A stretch of DNA of 40,387 nt from a virus. The position numbers and the translations under genes are program-made. Every line of letters starts with the position of its first letter. Positions within the stretch are counted from its first letter, which is position 1. The DNA is taken from the IMG/VR virus record IMGVR_UViG_3300037840_000486, positions 1 to 40,387 of that record. One strand, written 5' to 3'. The notes under the pieces were generated by a model, which was given only the letters and a program-made list of their open reading frames with translations, was not told the origin of the DNA and made no database searches. Positions 1 to 5,471 of this stretch are shown one piece after another.

Positions 1-127
1 TAGTCTGATTGTCTTTGGTATGACTTGCTATTTAGTTAGAAGTGGTCATCTCTCCGATGTCGCATATTCAGCAGTAGTGCCATTATTAGCTTTACACTTT
101 TGGATTTCACACAAAGAAGGTCAAACT
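1..127. repeat. Terminal direct repeat, left copy (circular assembly overlap)
   Basis: This stretch is identical, base for base, to positions 40261-40387. A 127-bp exact overlap at contig ends is what a de Bruijn assembler leaves when it closes a circle with a word size of 127. The repeat lies inside one reading frame that continues correctly across the join. I infer a circular or circularly permuted genome of 40260 bp rather than a biological terminal repeat. Confidence 0.93.
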
Positions 128-205
128 GCTAATAATAATCAAGCTCTTCCCACCGTTTCAGAAGCTGTCAGTGAGGTAGTCTCTACTGTCAGAGGTCAGA
201 TATAA
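1..205 (+). CDS. Small two-helix membrane protein, holin-like (3' part; 5' part at 40166)
   Basis: This is the C-terminal part of a 99-residue protein that starts at 40166 and crosses the circular join; base 2 is the first base of codon 33. Two hydrophobic segments are visible in the whole protein, about residues 31-45 and 52-67, separated by a short charged turn. A polar tail of about 30 residues follows. Size, two helices and position behind the tail-fibre genes fit a class II type holin, but no family motif was recognised. It is the third gene of a chain of overlapping small genes (39814, 39990, 40166) and is followed one base later by the gene at 207. An internal ATG at 20 is possible but has no advantage over the start at 40166. 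Confidence 0.75.
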   Translation, partial: SLIVFGMTCYLVRSGHLSDVAYSAVVPLLALHFWISHKEGQTANNNQALPTVSEAVSEVVSTVRGQI

Positions 206-206
206 T

Positions 207-377
207 ATGTATTTTGTGATCGATATTACAGCTTTTCAGAATAGTGAAAGACAATTTGAGATTATTAGAGAAATGTCATTATTACATTTGAGCAGTGAGC
301 AACGGGATATGTGGCTGGCTACTTTTCCGACTTTGGATGAGGCATTGCAATTTGTGGAAGAGCAGAGAAGAAAATAA
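207..377 (+). CDS. Hypothetical 56-residue protein ending the rightward operon
   Basis: An ATG at 207 begins one base after the stop of the holin-like gene, and the frame runs to TAA at 375-377, giving 56 residues. The product is mixed in character, rich in Glu and Gln near the end (LDEALQFVEEQRRK), with no membrane segment or recognised motif. Tight spacing to the upstream gene suggests translational coupling and that it is the last gene of the late transcript. It faces the leftward gene at 381-611, whose stop codon begins four bases away. No function can be assigned. Confidence 0.6.
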   Translation: MYFVIDITAFQNSERQFEIIREMSLLHLSSEQRDMWLATFPTLDEALQFVEEQRRK

Positions 378-406
378 TCATTATAGAAATGCTTTCAATT
401 TATTAA
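378..406. repeat. 29-bp direct repeat, copy 1 (gene-end boundary)
   Basis: Exact copy of 608-636. Read on the minus strand it encodes the final residues NKLKAFL, the stop TAA, and an ATG overlapping that stop. In this copy the ATG opens only a short frame antisense to the gene at 207-377, so it looks like a relic gene junction. Confidence 0.9.
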
Positions 407-611
407 TTCGTGCCAAATAATCAATCACCTCATCTACTTGCTGATCCGAAACGGGGTAAGCGCCCCCACAGTTGGTTAGACCTATGGTACGCAATAGACC
501 AGCACCGATGGCATCATCCGGCACCAGCAAATAACAGTCTTCGCCCATATACAAATCATCCAAGAACGCTATATGAAAGCGGTTTGCAACCTCTTGCAAT
601 TTAGTGCTCAT
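381..611 (-). CDS. Hypothetical 76-residue protein with KLKAFL tail
   Basis: The ATG at 611 overlaps the stop of the upstream gene as TAATG, so translation is probably coupled. The 76-residue product has one Cys and no membrane segment. Its last 20 residues look helical (VDEVIDYLARINKLKAFL) and closely resemble the end of the preceding gene (VVDNFDRLNKLKAFL), although the rest of the two proteins differs. The DNA for this tail lies in an exact 29-bp repeat. An opposite-strand frame at 410-604 is judged a shadow because it lacks operon context. Function unknown; it is the last gene of a leftward four-gene cluster. Confidence 0.65.
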   Translation of the reverse strand: MSTKLQEVANRFHIAFLDDLYMGEDCYLLVPDDAIGAGLLRTIGLTNCGGAYPVSDQQVDEVIDYLARINKLKAFL

Positions 612-636
612 TATAGAAATGCTTTCAATTTATTAA
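608..636. repeat. 29-bp direct repeat, copy 2 (gene-end boundary)
   Basis: Exact copy of 378-406, lying at the join of the genes at 611-940 and 381-611. It contains the KLKAFL codons, the TAA stop and the overlapping ATG of the next gene. Confidence 0.9.
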
Positions 637-940
637 GACGATCGAAATTATCAACAACTTGTCTGATCTCATCATCAGAAATGTTAAATAGTTTTTGTAG
701 ATTTATCAGTTTGCGATAATCTTTATCATGTGGACAATCGTCATCATCTCTTTCGATTAGATATGGCATATCACATTTAGCACAGGTAGTTTCATTATAT
801 GTGTCTAATATATAATCAGGCAGCGAACACTGACATCCATCACATAATGCATTATAAACATCATTAAAATGCCAATCACGATTAAATCTGCTCTCTATTT
901 CTGAATCATTTAATTCTATTTTACAATGTTCGCAATTCAT
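611..940 (-). CDS. Small zinc-ribbon-like protein with KLKAFL tail
   Basis: I start this gene at the ATG at 940, two bases after the stop of the upstream gene, giving 109 residues; the longer frame to 991 would overlap that gene heavily. Cys pairs near the start (CEHC), in the middle (CDGCQC) and after that (CAKC) suggest one or two zinc-binding ribbons. An acidic run (ERDDDDCPHDKD) and a helical C-terminus ending DRLNKLKAFL follow. The sequence around its start (GATTAATAATGAA) repeats that of the gene at 1149-1589. Role unknown; small zinc-ribbon proteins in phage early regions often bind nucleic acid or host proteins, which is inference here. Confidence 0.7.
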   Translation of the reverse strand: MNCEHCKIELNDSEIESRFNRDWHFNDVYNALCDGCQCSLPDYILDTYNETTCAKCDMPYLIERDDDDCPHDKDYRKLINLQKLFNISDDEIRQVVDNFDRLNKLKAFL

Positions 941-942
941 TA

Positions 943-1149
943 TTAATCGCCGAATGGTACATACTTCGTGCTCCAATTGTCCCCAATGCAATAAATATTA
1001 CCACAATGATTGTCATTGGGCTGACATTGACAAGTTAATTTATCGCTGCACTCAATGCATAATGAAAATAAAGAGCAAAAATCCCATTCATCTTCATCGG
1101 TTCGAATCAATCCGCAATGATCACATTGATCTTGATTATATCTATTCAT
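943..1149 (-). CDS. Small Cys-rich zinc-binding-like protein
   Basis: A 68-residue product with CDHC near residue 9, CIEC in the middle, CQC shortly after and further single Cys residues, a pattern expected of a small treble-clef or ribbon fold. The ATG at 1149 overlaps the upstream TAA (TAATG), and its own stop lies two bases before the next start, so it sits in a coupled leftward cluster. It lacks the KLKAFL tail of its neighbours and ends VPFGD. Function unknown. Confidence 0.65.
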   Translation of the reverse strand: MNRYNQDQCDHCGLIRTDEDEWDFCSLFSLCIECSDKLTCQCQPNDNHCGNIYCIGDNWSTKYVPFGD

Positions 1150-1589
1150 TAGACTGTCTCTTTGTTTAAGATTTTGGCAGCTTCTTGGAAAGAAAAATAT
1201 TCAATACAATAATCATTTGGATTATCCCCATCAAAACAAAAGTCTTCCACATTTACTTGCTGTTGCATGCATAAGATATTTCCATTACCCGGAATAGTTA
1301 AATCCGCACCCACATCATAAATAACTCCCGCATTCATCTGATACAGATAAGCATGATAATCAACTGCACCATTATTTGTTTTGGGAGACCAATCTTTCCA
1401 ATGCCAAATGCCAATTTTCCAATTATTAGCATGTTTTCTTTGCTGCATCTTAGCCAAGACTAAGAGGCAGATTTCACCACATTGTTTATTATAATGCATT
1501 AACCAATTATAATCATAATCATGATTATAAGAATATAATACATCTTTATAGATTTTATTATGTTTAGGTAGATTGGTTAATAATTTCAT
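1149..1589 (-). CDS. Hypothetical 146-residue protein, first gene of leftward cluster
   Basis: I choose the ATG at 1589 because GGAG lies a few bases upstream (GGAGATTAATAATG); the longer open frame to 1634 would run into the leader hairpin. The product is rich in Tyr, Asn and Trp and has no membrane segment. Residues around VDYHAYLYQMNAGVIYDVGADL resemble the way small globular domains such as papain-like or N-glutaminase folds present a Cys-His-Asp set (QCGEICLLVLAK, then YHAYLY, then DVGADL), but this is only a weak hint. It is expressed from the promoter at 1657-1703. Confidence 0.65.
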   Translation of the reverse strand: MKLLTNLPKHNKIYKDVLYSYNHDYDYNWLMHYNKQCGEICLLVLAKMQQRKHANNWKIGIWHWKDWSPKTNNGAVDYHAYLYQMNAGVIYDVGADLTIPGNGNILCMQQQVNVEDFCFDGDNPNDYCIEYFSFQEAAKILNKETV

Positions 1590-1621
1590 TATTAATCTCC
1601 AAATAGACAAATAGACAAATA

Positions 1622-1648
1622 CGAGCCGAAGCAATATGCTGGGGCTCG
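1622..1648 (-). promoter_or_regulatory. Leader hairpin at the 5' end of the leftward cluster transcript
   Basis: On the minus strand CGAGCC pairs with GGCTCG, and an inner AGCA pairs with TGCT, giving a stacked hairpin just after the predicted transcription start near 1650. A short direct repeat of AAATAGAC follows before the ribosome binding site. It may stabilise the mRNA or bind a regulator; it has no U-tract, so it is not an intrinsic terminator. Confidence 0.5.
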
Positions 1649-1656
1649 CATCTCAC

Positions 1657-1703
1657 ATTATATGCACGGTTTCGGGGGCGCGCCAGCTGGCATGCTTCTT
1701 GCC
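1657..1703 (-). promoter_or_regulatory. Promoter with 23-bp upstream element shared with 33569-33591
   Basis: TATAAT occupies 1662-1657 on the minus strand. Eighteen bases upstream begins a 23-bp element (1681-1703) that is 20/23 identical to 33569-33591, where TATCAT also follows at exactly 18 bases. The element holds a dyad, GGCA-N7-TGCC. Two leftward loci about 8 kb apart on the circle therefore share an upstream element and spacing. The conserved TGGCG end lies where a -35 box would be, so the dyad may bind an activator or repressor. Confidence 0.6.
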
Positions 1704-2306
1704 TCATCCCAATAAATTCTTATTCACCTTTTTTGGTAAATCCTCTATCACCACCAGATTAAATTTATCCATTAGTTTCCTCAACTCTGGGTGCTGATAG
1801 TGCTTGCCCTCTGGATCAATCTTACACTTTGGATTAGGATATTTATCTCTTAATCTGTGCAGGACCCAACACCAATGATATGGACTCAGCCAAACTCCCT
1901 CATATCCTCCCGCCTTAACCAGCGGGATTTTTTCTTTGTGAAAAAAGTCAAATGCATATTGATTAGAAGGAATTAAAAAACTACAGGGAGTTTCTTCTTC
2001 ATACATAAAATCAATACTCATCAGGAAAGGAACTTTTAGCTGATTAGCTAAGGCTATCTGGGCCTTCATGCCTGACCAAACTAATTCTCTCTTGGTTTTA
2101 CCATATCCCGACTTGTGATCTAAAATGGCTCTAACTACTGGTTCTCCGTTCTCATAATCATACTCATTACATAAATTCATGATATCTTCCCCATTGCTCA
2201 TAATCAGAACATCTATATCCGTTACATAACATTTAAAAAAGTAATGCCAGTAAGTCATGCTGTTATCAGTAAAGGTATTAGTATTAGCAGTAGAACTATA
2301 AGTCAT
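1704..2306 (-). CDS. Putative PD-(D/E)XK nuclease-like protein
   Basis: A 200-residue soluble protein. A hydrophobic strand carrying TDIDVLI (about residues 29-35) is followed about 30 residues later by AILDHKSG. This spacing of an Asp and a D-x-K set on a strand matches the PD-(D/E)XK nuclease pattern. Later, a helix with Gln and a strand (VPFLMSIDF) fit the rest of that fold. The assignment rests on motif reading only. A second ATG 16 codons in (MTYWHYFF) is an alternative start; neither has a clear ribosome binding site. It diverges from the HTH gene at 2403 and lies just upstream of the promoter of the 1589 cluster. Confidence 0.5.
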   Translation of the reverse strand: MTYSSTANTNTFTDNSMTYWHYFFKCYVTDIDVLIMSNGEDIMNLCNEYDYENGEPVVRAILDHKSGYGKTKRELVWSGMKAQIALANQLKVPFLMSIDFMYEEETPCSFLIPSNQYAFDFFHKEKIPLVKAGGYEGVWLSPYHWCWVLHRLRDKYPNPKCKIDPEGKHYQHPELRKLMDKFNLVVIEDLPKKVNKNLLG

Positions 2307-2402
2307 ATCTACATGATCTAATAGTAGCTAATCTATTCAGATTATTTTCGGTAATTATCTCTCTGTATATATACTACTTCCCCCTATAGATCCCCCATCG
2401 TT
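2307..2402. promoter_or_regulatory. Divergent intergenic region between 2306 (-) and 2403 (+)
   Basis: These 96 bases separate divergent genes and are AT-rich, with a TATATATACT stretch near 2367-2376 that could serve as a -10 box for the rightward gene. No convincing -35 box or operator could be fixed by eye. Confidence 0.3.
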
Positions 2403-3323
2403 ATGTCGAGATTTAGTTCGTTCAATTATGTGAAATATAAAGTCTATCAATATCGGATCATCCCCAATATGGCCAAACAACTACATAATGTCACCGACAC
2501 CATGACGTCCCGCGTCAAACGAACGCAAGTATATCTGCTGGAGTATCCTACCGAGCCCCAGATACTAACCGAACTTTGCGAGCAGCAGGAGAAGGATATA
2601 CTTATTTCGGAGGAGTTAAGCGAGCTGAACCTGCAGGCATATCATCGAATGCTACAAATTACCCCACTGACCCCCAAGCAACAAGCTATCCTGGATCTGA
2701 TGACGAATGGAGAGGATTTAACGCAGGTGGAAATAGGGAAACGATTAGGCATGCGACAAACTTCTGTTTTTAAGGCGATAAGGGGGAATAGTTATGGTAA
2801 ATGGATCCCAGAGAGTGGTTATGCTGGAGGGATGGGCAATAAGTTTATGAAATATGCCTTAATGGATAATACCTTTCGCAAACTGGTCTTATCTATTCAG
2901 GACATGGATCATCCCTCGGGGATGATGTATTATTTGGTGAGGAATTGGTTTCAGAATGAATTAAAATTTCTGGAGTGGGTCAAGACCGAATTAAATGAAA
3001 TGTACAAAATCCCCCAATGGAAATATCATCAGGTGATAGCCTCCTTTGAGAGGGGGCTGGCTAATTGTTATGCCTTATCCCAAGAATTCGAACTCAAAAA
3101 TCAAATTGTGGTCAAGATGAAAAAGGATTGGTGTCAAAAAAAGGGTATTAACCTCTTTCCTCTAACCGAAAGAAATCGTCAAGAAATCTGTCATGATTAT
3201 TTGAATGGGATGTCGACCAAACAAATCAAAGAGAAATATCATAGGAGTAATACCACTATTTATCAGATCTTAGAGGCAGCGGGTATTCCCCGAGGCAAAC
3301 AAGGTCGTAGCACGGTAGTTTGA
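2403..3323 (+). CDS. HTH regulator with sigma region 4-like domain (paralogue of 7898 gene)
   Basis: A 306-residue protein. Residues about 89-130 read LTPKQQAILDLM, then TQVEIGKRLGMRQTSVFKAI: the helix-turn-helix pattern of sigma region 4 and LuxR-type proteins. A second HTH sits at the C-terminus (about 256-300, MSTKQIKEKYHRSNTTIYQI), of resolvase/IS30 type. The first HTH and the following GN-x-Y and GG-x-x-x-K stretch align with the gene at 7898, so the two are paralogues, this one longer. I infer a phage transcription regulator. Start uncertain: ATG 2403 or ATG 2472. Its 3' end overlaps a leftward gene by 61 bases. Confidence 0.7.
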   Translation: MSRFSSFNYVKYKVYQYRIIPNMAKQLHNVTDTMTSRVKRTQVYLLEYPTEPQILTELCEQQEKDILISEELSELNLQAYHRMLQITPLTPKQQAILDLMTNGEDLTQVEIGKRLGMRQTSVFKAIRGNSYGKWIPESGYAGGMGNKFMKYALMDNTFRKLVLSIQDMDHPSGMMYYLVRNWFQNELKFLEWVKTELNEMYKIPQWKYHQVIASFERGLANCYALSQEFELKNQIVVKMKKDWCQKKGINLFPLTERNRQEICHDYLNGMSTKQIKEKYHRSNTTIYQILEAAGIPRGKQGRSTVV

Positions 3324-3481
3324 TACTTATTACAATTGCCACAACAGATAGTTTCCTCTACTACATAGTCTTCATATTGGGGGTCATGGAGCAAAACTGT
3401 TTTGCTAATCCACCAAGAGGTATTACGTTGGCAGTTTGGGCAGCTGTTGGGGATGGGATGATATGGTGGGAGTCGTTCCAT
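3263..3481 (-). CDS. Small zinc-ribbon protein overlapping the HTH gene tail to tail
   Basis: From ATG 3481 this is a 72-residue protein (MERLPPYHPIPN) with CPNC near residue 14 and CGNC about 35 residues later, a clear zinc-ribbon spacing. A longer GTG start at 3505 would lie inside the tRNA-like element, so I reject it. The ATG begins directly after the CCA end of that element. The last 20 codons are antisense to the end of the HTH gene at 2403-3323. No ribosome binding site is apparent. Function unknown; last gene of the long leftward operon. Confidence 0.6.
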   Translation of the reverse strand: MERLPPYHPIPNSCPNCQRNTSWWISKTVLLHDPQYEDYVVEETICCGNCNKYQTTVLRPCLPRGIPAASKI

Positions 3482-3618
3482 TGGTGGAGATAATGGGATT
3501 TGCACCCATAAACATCGACATAATTAATCCATTGTTACGATCAATGACTTACCTGTCAGATTCAGGCTTCTACATTTAATTATCTCTATGACCACTTGCT
3601 TTTAGTGGCTATATCCCC
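3482..3618 (-). tRNA. tRNA-like element: strong 3' half, unresolved 5' half
   Basis: On the minus strand the 3' end reads as tRNA: a 5-bp T stem ATGGG/CCCAT (3509-3505 and 3497-3493) with loop TGCAAAT, then TATCTCC (3492-3486), discriminator A and encoded CCA (3484-3482). Upstream, CATTG/CAATG encloses the loop ATCGTAA (3546-3530), a correct anticodon loop with U33 and A37, anticodon CGU. GGGGATA (3618-3612) pairs fully with TATCTCC, and AGAGATA (3587-3581) pairs at six of seven positions. Neither gives a normal D arm, and the total of 137 or 106 nt is too long. It may be a decayed tRNA, an attachment-site copy of a host tRNA 3' end, or another tRNA-like RNA. Confidence 0.45.
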
Positions 3619-3629
3619 GTTTCTTCATT

Positions 3630-3818
3630 TCACCAAAACGCCTTTAGATTTAGGTATCTAATAAATTCAGACTCAGTATAAGCAACATGTTTTAATATAT
3701 GAAGGTCTTGATAATATAAATAATCACAATCATGACATACATGACATACATCTTCTATATCATTATCTCTAATTAAGGTCCCCCGCCACATTTCATTGGT
3801 GCAAAATGGACAAAGCAT
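3630..3818 (-). CDS. Small zinc-ribbon protein with LKAFW tail
   Basis: A 62-residue product. CPFC at residues 3-6 and CHVCHDC about 25 residues later form a two-knuckle zinc ribbon. The C-terminus, YLNLKAFW, matches the tails of the genes at 3822, 3896, 381 and 611. The start at 3818 follows the stop of the 25-codon gene by three bases, with GGTGA just upstream acting as a possible ribosome binding site. Eight codons (MKKRGYSH) follow from an ATG at 3628, possibly a leader or nothing. Function unknown. Confidence 0.65.
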   Translation of the reverse strand: MLCPFCTNEMWRGTLIRDNDIEDVCHVCHDCDYLYYQDLHILKHVAYTESEFIRYLNLKAFW

Positions 3819-3821
3819 ATT

Positions 3822-3899
3822 TCACCAAAAGGCTTTCAATTTTTGCAATCGTTCATTTGGAGTAGCTATTATAATAAATGTATATTCATTCAACATCAT
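3822..3899 (-). CDS. 25-residue miniprotein with KLKAFW tail
   Basis: A very short frame, starting at ATGATG (3899 or 3896) that overlaps the stop of the upstream gene and ending at TGA 3824-3822. The product has a hydrophobic run (YTFIIIAT) and then RLQKLKAFW. I consider it real because it fills the gap between two coupled genes with overlapping start and proper spacing, and because it carries the same tail as its neighbours. It may instead be the relic of a longer gene of which only the ends remain. Confidence 0.5.
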   Translation of the reverse strand: MMLNEYTFIIIATPNERLQKLKAFW

Positions 3900-4216
3900 A
3901 AGAACGCCTTATTATTTAAGGCTTTTTCCACTTCATCCAAAGTCTTAAACTGATGTTCATCTAACAGATATCCAACTCCACCATTACTATCAGCATAATT
4001 CTTTAATGATAATGATCCATTTGCTTTATCTTTTAATTGTTCAAAACGTTGAGTTACTTTCAAACATTCAAAATAATGATTAACTTTTTGTTGAACTTGA
4101 TCAACATTAACGAATTCAAACATGATTGTTAATGATTTAATTAGTTCGACTACGTGGTCGGTAGCATTATTTTTAATGAATTGTATTTGTTCAGCTTCGG
4201 AAATTGGTTTATTCAT
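3896..4216 (-). CDS. Hypothetical helical protein with NKAFL tail
   Basis: A 106-residue, mostly helical, charged protein with no Cys pairs and no membrane segment. It ends VEKALNNKAFL, a variant of the tail found on four neighbours. The ATG at 4216 follows the upstream stop by one base; the stop overlaps the next start (TTATGATG). Function unknown. Confidence 0.65.
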   Translation of the reverse strand: MNKPISEAEQIQFIKNNATDHVVELIKSLTIMFEFVNVDQVQQKVNHYFECLKVTQRFEQLKDKANGSLSLKNYADSNGGVGYLLDEHQFKTLDEVEKALNNKAFL

Positions 4217-4217
4217 T

Positions 4218-4337
4218 TTATTTGTTCTCTTTTACCTTTTGGACACGCTCTAAAACCTTCTTTAGATCTTTTAGAAATTCAATAGTAGAGCTAATTAGAA
4301 GTTGCACTTGTGGATCTTTGATATCTATTTTATTCAT
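4218..4337 (-). CDS. 39-residue helical miniprotein
   Basis: An ATG at 4337 directly abuts the stop of the upstream gene, and TAA at 4220-4218 lies one base before the next start. The product is short, Lys-rich and probably one amphipathic helix (IEFLKDLKKVLERVQKVKENK). GGAGAAAAATAA upstream supplies a ribosome binding site. The perfect tiling with both neighbours supports it as a real gene. Function unknown. Confidence 0.6.
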   Translation of the reverse strand: MNKIDIKDPQVQLLISSTIEFLKDLKKVLERVQKVKENK

Positions 4338-4940
4338 TTATTTTTCTCCAAAATCTGGCTCAAACTCTATACTCAATCCATACTCATAGTTTTTGACTGT
4401 AAATTTCCCACCAATAAGAATACGATTTTGATTGCAGGCATCTACACCTTTCAAAAACCACTTTTTTCTATACTCATAGAAAGAGGTGCATTCGGTATCA
4501 CCTGTGTACATAGTGATGGCAGCTGCTTCGCTCATTTGCTTGTTTGTCTCGGCAGATGGCTCCACAATACAATCACGTTTCGATTGAACATTTAAGGCAT
4601 TTTGCAATTGTTTTATTTGATCTGAAAGTTCTAATATCAGTGCTGCTATTGCGGCAGGTATAGGTTGGCTAGCATCATATTTAAGGCCAGACATATCATC
4701 TCGTAATTGTTGTATAGTTGGTTTAGTCATATTTTCTCCAGTGTTTGCCTCATCTCTATGAGGTGTATAGTCATATGGTAATGGTTTCTCAAAATGAGTC
4801 ATTAAAATACCACCGCACTTATTGCAATTAAATGAAGTATATCCGTCAAACGAATACTTAGTAGTAGTTGCCTTAACCTTGCATTTATCACAACATAAAC
4901 TAACTGCTCCGCAGTAGCTTTGCTCAATAGTTTGATTCAT
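4338..4940 (-). CDS. Hypothetical protein with N-terminal zinc ribbon
   Basis: From the ATG at 4940, which overlaps the upstream TGA as ATGA, the product is 200 residues. The first 60 hold CDKC and CNKC about 20 residues apart, a zinc ribbon. After an acidic linker, an in-frame ATG preceded by GGAGAAAAT (near 4729) could start a shorter second product of about 130 residues comprising only the helical and globular C-terminal part. The C-terminal half begins with a coiled-coil-like segment (ALILELSDQIKQLQNALN) and ends in a beta-rich part (GGKFTVKNYEYGLSIEFEP). Two domains, unknown function. Confidence 0.6.
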   Translation of the reverse strand: MNQTIEQSYCGAVSLCCDKCKVKATTTKYSFDGYTSFNCNKCGGILMTHFEKPLPYDYTPHRDEANTGENMTKPTIQQLRDDMSGLKYDASQPIPAAIAALILELSDQIKQLQNALNVQSKRDCIVEPSAETNKQMSEAAAITMYTGDTECTSFYEYRKKWFLKGVDACNQNRILIGGKFTVKNYEYGLSIEFEPDFGEK

Positions 4941-5092
4941 TTGTTTGTGTCCATTTCTTTTGTTTGCCCACAATATAGGCAATGTGTTTTGGCTTTGATC
5001 TTAATAAAGATACCTAATACTATCCATGTGATTAAGCTACCTAACAAAAAGCCCGTCTCCCAGCTGATTAGCATGATAATTAGTTCAATCAT
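4937..5092 (-). CDS. 51-residue single-pass membrane protein
   Basis: An ATG at 5092 overlaps the end of the upstream gene, and its TGA overlaps the next ATG. The first 33 residues are hydrophobic (FLLGSLITWIVLGIFI), followed by a basic stretch (KIKAK) and a CLYC pair, so the C-terminus is predicted to face the cytoplasm. The overlaps on both sides make it a convincing small gene. Possible roles include host membrane or exclusion functions, but nothing shows which. Confidence 0.6.
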   Translation of the reverse strand: MIELIIMLISWETGFLLGSLITWIVLGIFIKIKAKTHCLYCGQTKEMDTNK

Positions 5093-5471
5093 GGGTTTCT
5101 TTTACCTTCATTAAGACCAAAGTATTGTATAAGATTTGCATTCTGTCTGATACCTCTAGAGGCTCTAATTTAAGCCGCCCCAGATAAAACTGATAAGCTG
5201 TTAGCAGTCCGATATAAGATGGTGCTTTTGCTGGTGGTTGGTTTTGGCGCAGTTTGTAGATGGCGGATTGCGAGCAACGATATTGTTGAGCTAATTGGAT
5301 GACAGAGGCTGTGGAGTGATAATCTGCCCATTCCTTGCTTTCTTTGAGATGAGCCGCCCACTCTAACTCATTATATGTTTCTAAATCTACGCCATATTCA
5401 TAGTTTGTCTTATGAACTAATTCTTCTGTTGTTTTCTTGTATTTCCAATTGCCGTGCTTAATTTGTTTCAT
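5085..5471 (-). CDS. Small HTH-containing protein
   Basis: I start at ATG 5471, which follows GAGGAGAAACAAG, giving 128 residues; the longer frame to 5585 overlaps the replication gene and a small zinc-ribbon gene. Residues about 63-85 (VIQLAQQYRCSQSAIYKLRQ) form a clear helix-turn-helix. A Lys-rich N-terminus and a helical C-terminus flank it. It lies just downstream of the replication helicase, so it may regulate early transcription or assist origin work. This is inference. Confidence 0.65.
   Translation of the reverse strand: MKQIKHGNWKYKKTTEELVHKTNYEYGVDLETYNELEWAAHLKESKEWADYHSTASVIQLAQQYRCSQSAIYKLRQNQPPAKAPSYIGLLTAYQFYLGRLKLEPLEVSDRMQILYNTLVLMKVKETHD

Noticed and set aside
410-604. Open frame on the plus strand opposite the 76-residue leftward gene
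   Set aside because: It lies antisense to a gene with coupled start and shared tail, has no ribosome binding site or neighbours, and its composition is that of a shadow.
1681-1703. Sigma-54 promoter on the plus strand at the first shared element
   Set aside because: No rightward gene follows; the minus-strand reading with a -10 box at 18 bases explains both copies better.
3588-3611. CCACT/AGTGG hairpin considered as a tRNA arm
   Set aside because: Its loop lacks the conserved bases of D or anticodon loops on either strand, so it does not complete a tRNA.
3602-3628. Eight-codon frame MKKRGYSH upstream of the tRNA-like element
   Set aside because: Too short to judge and overlaps the candidate 5' end of the tRNA-like element; could be a leader peptide but nothing beyond position supports it.
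4204-4595. Plus-strand frames opposite the small leftward genes
   Set aside because: They are antisense to perfectly tiled small genes with overlapping starts and stops, and they lack ribosome binding sites.
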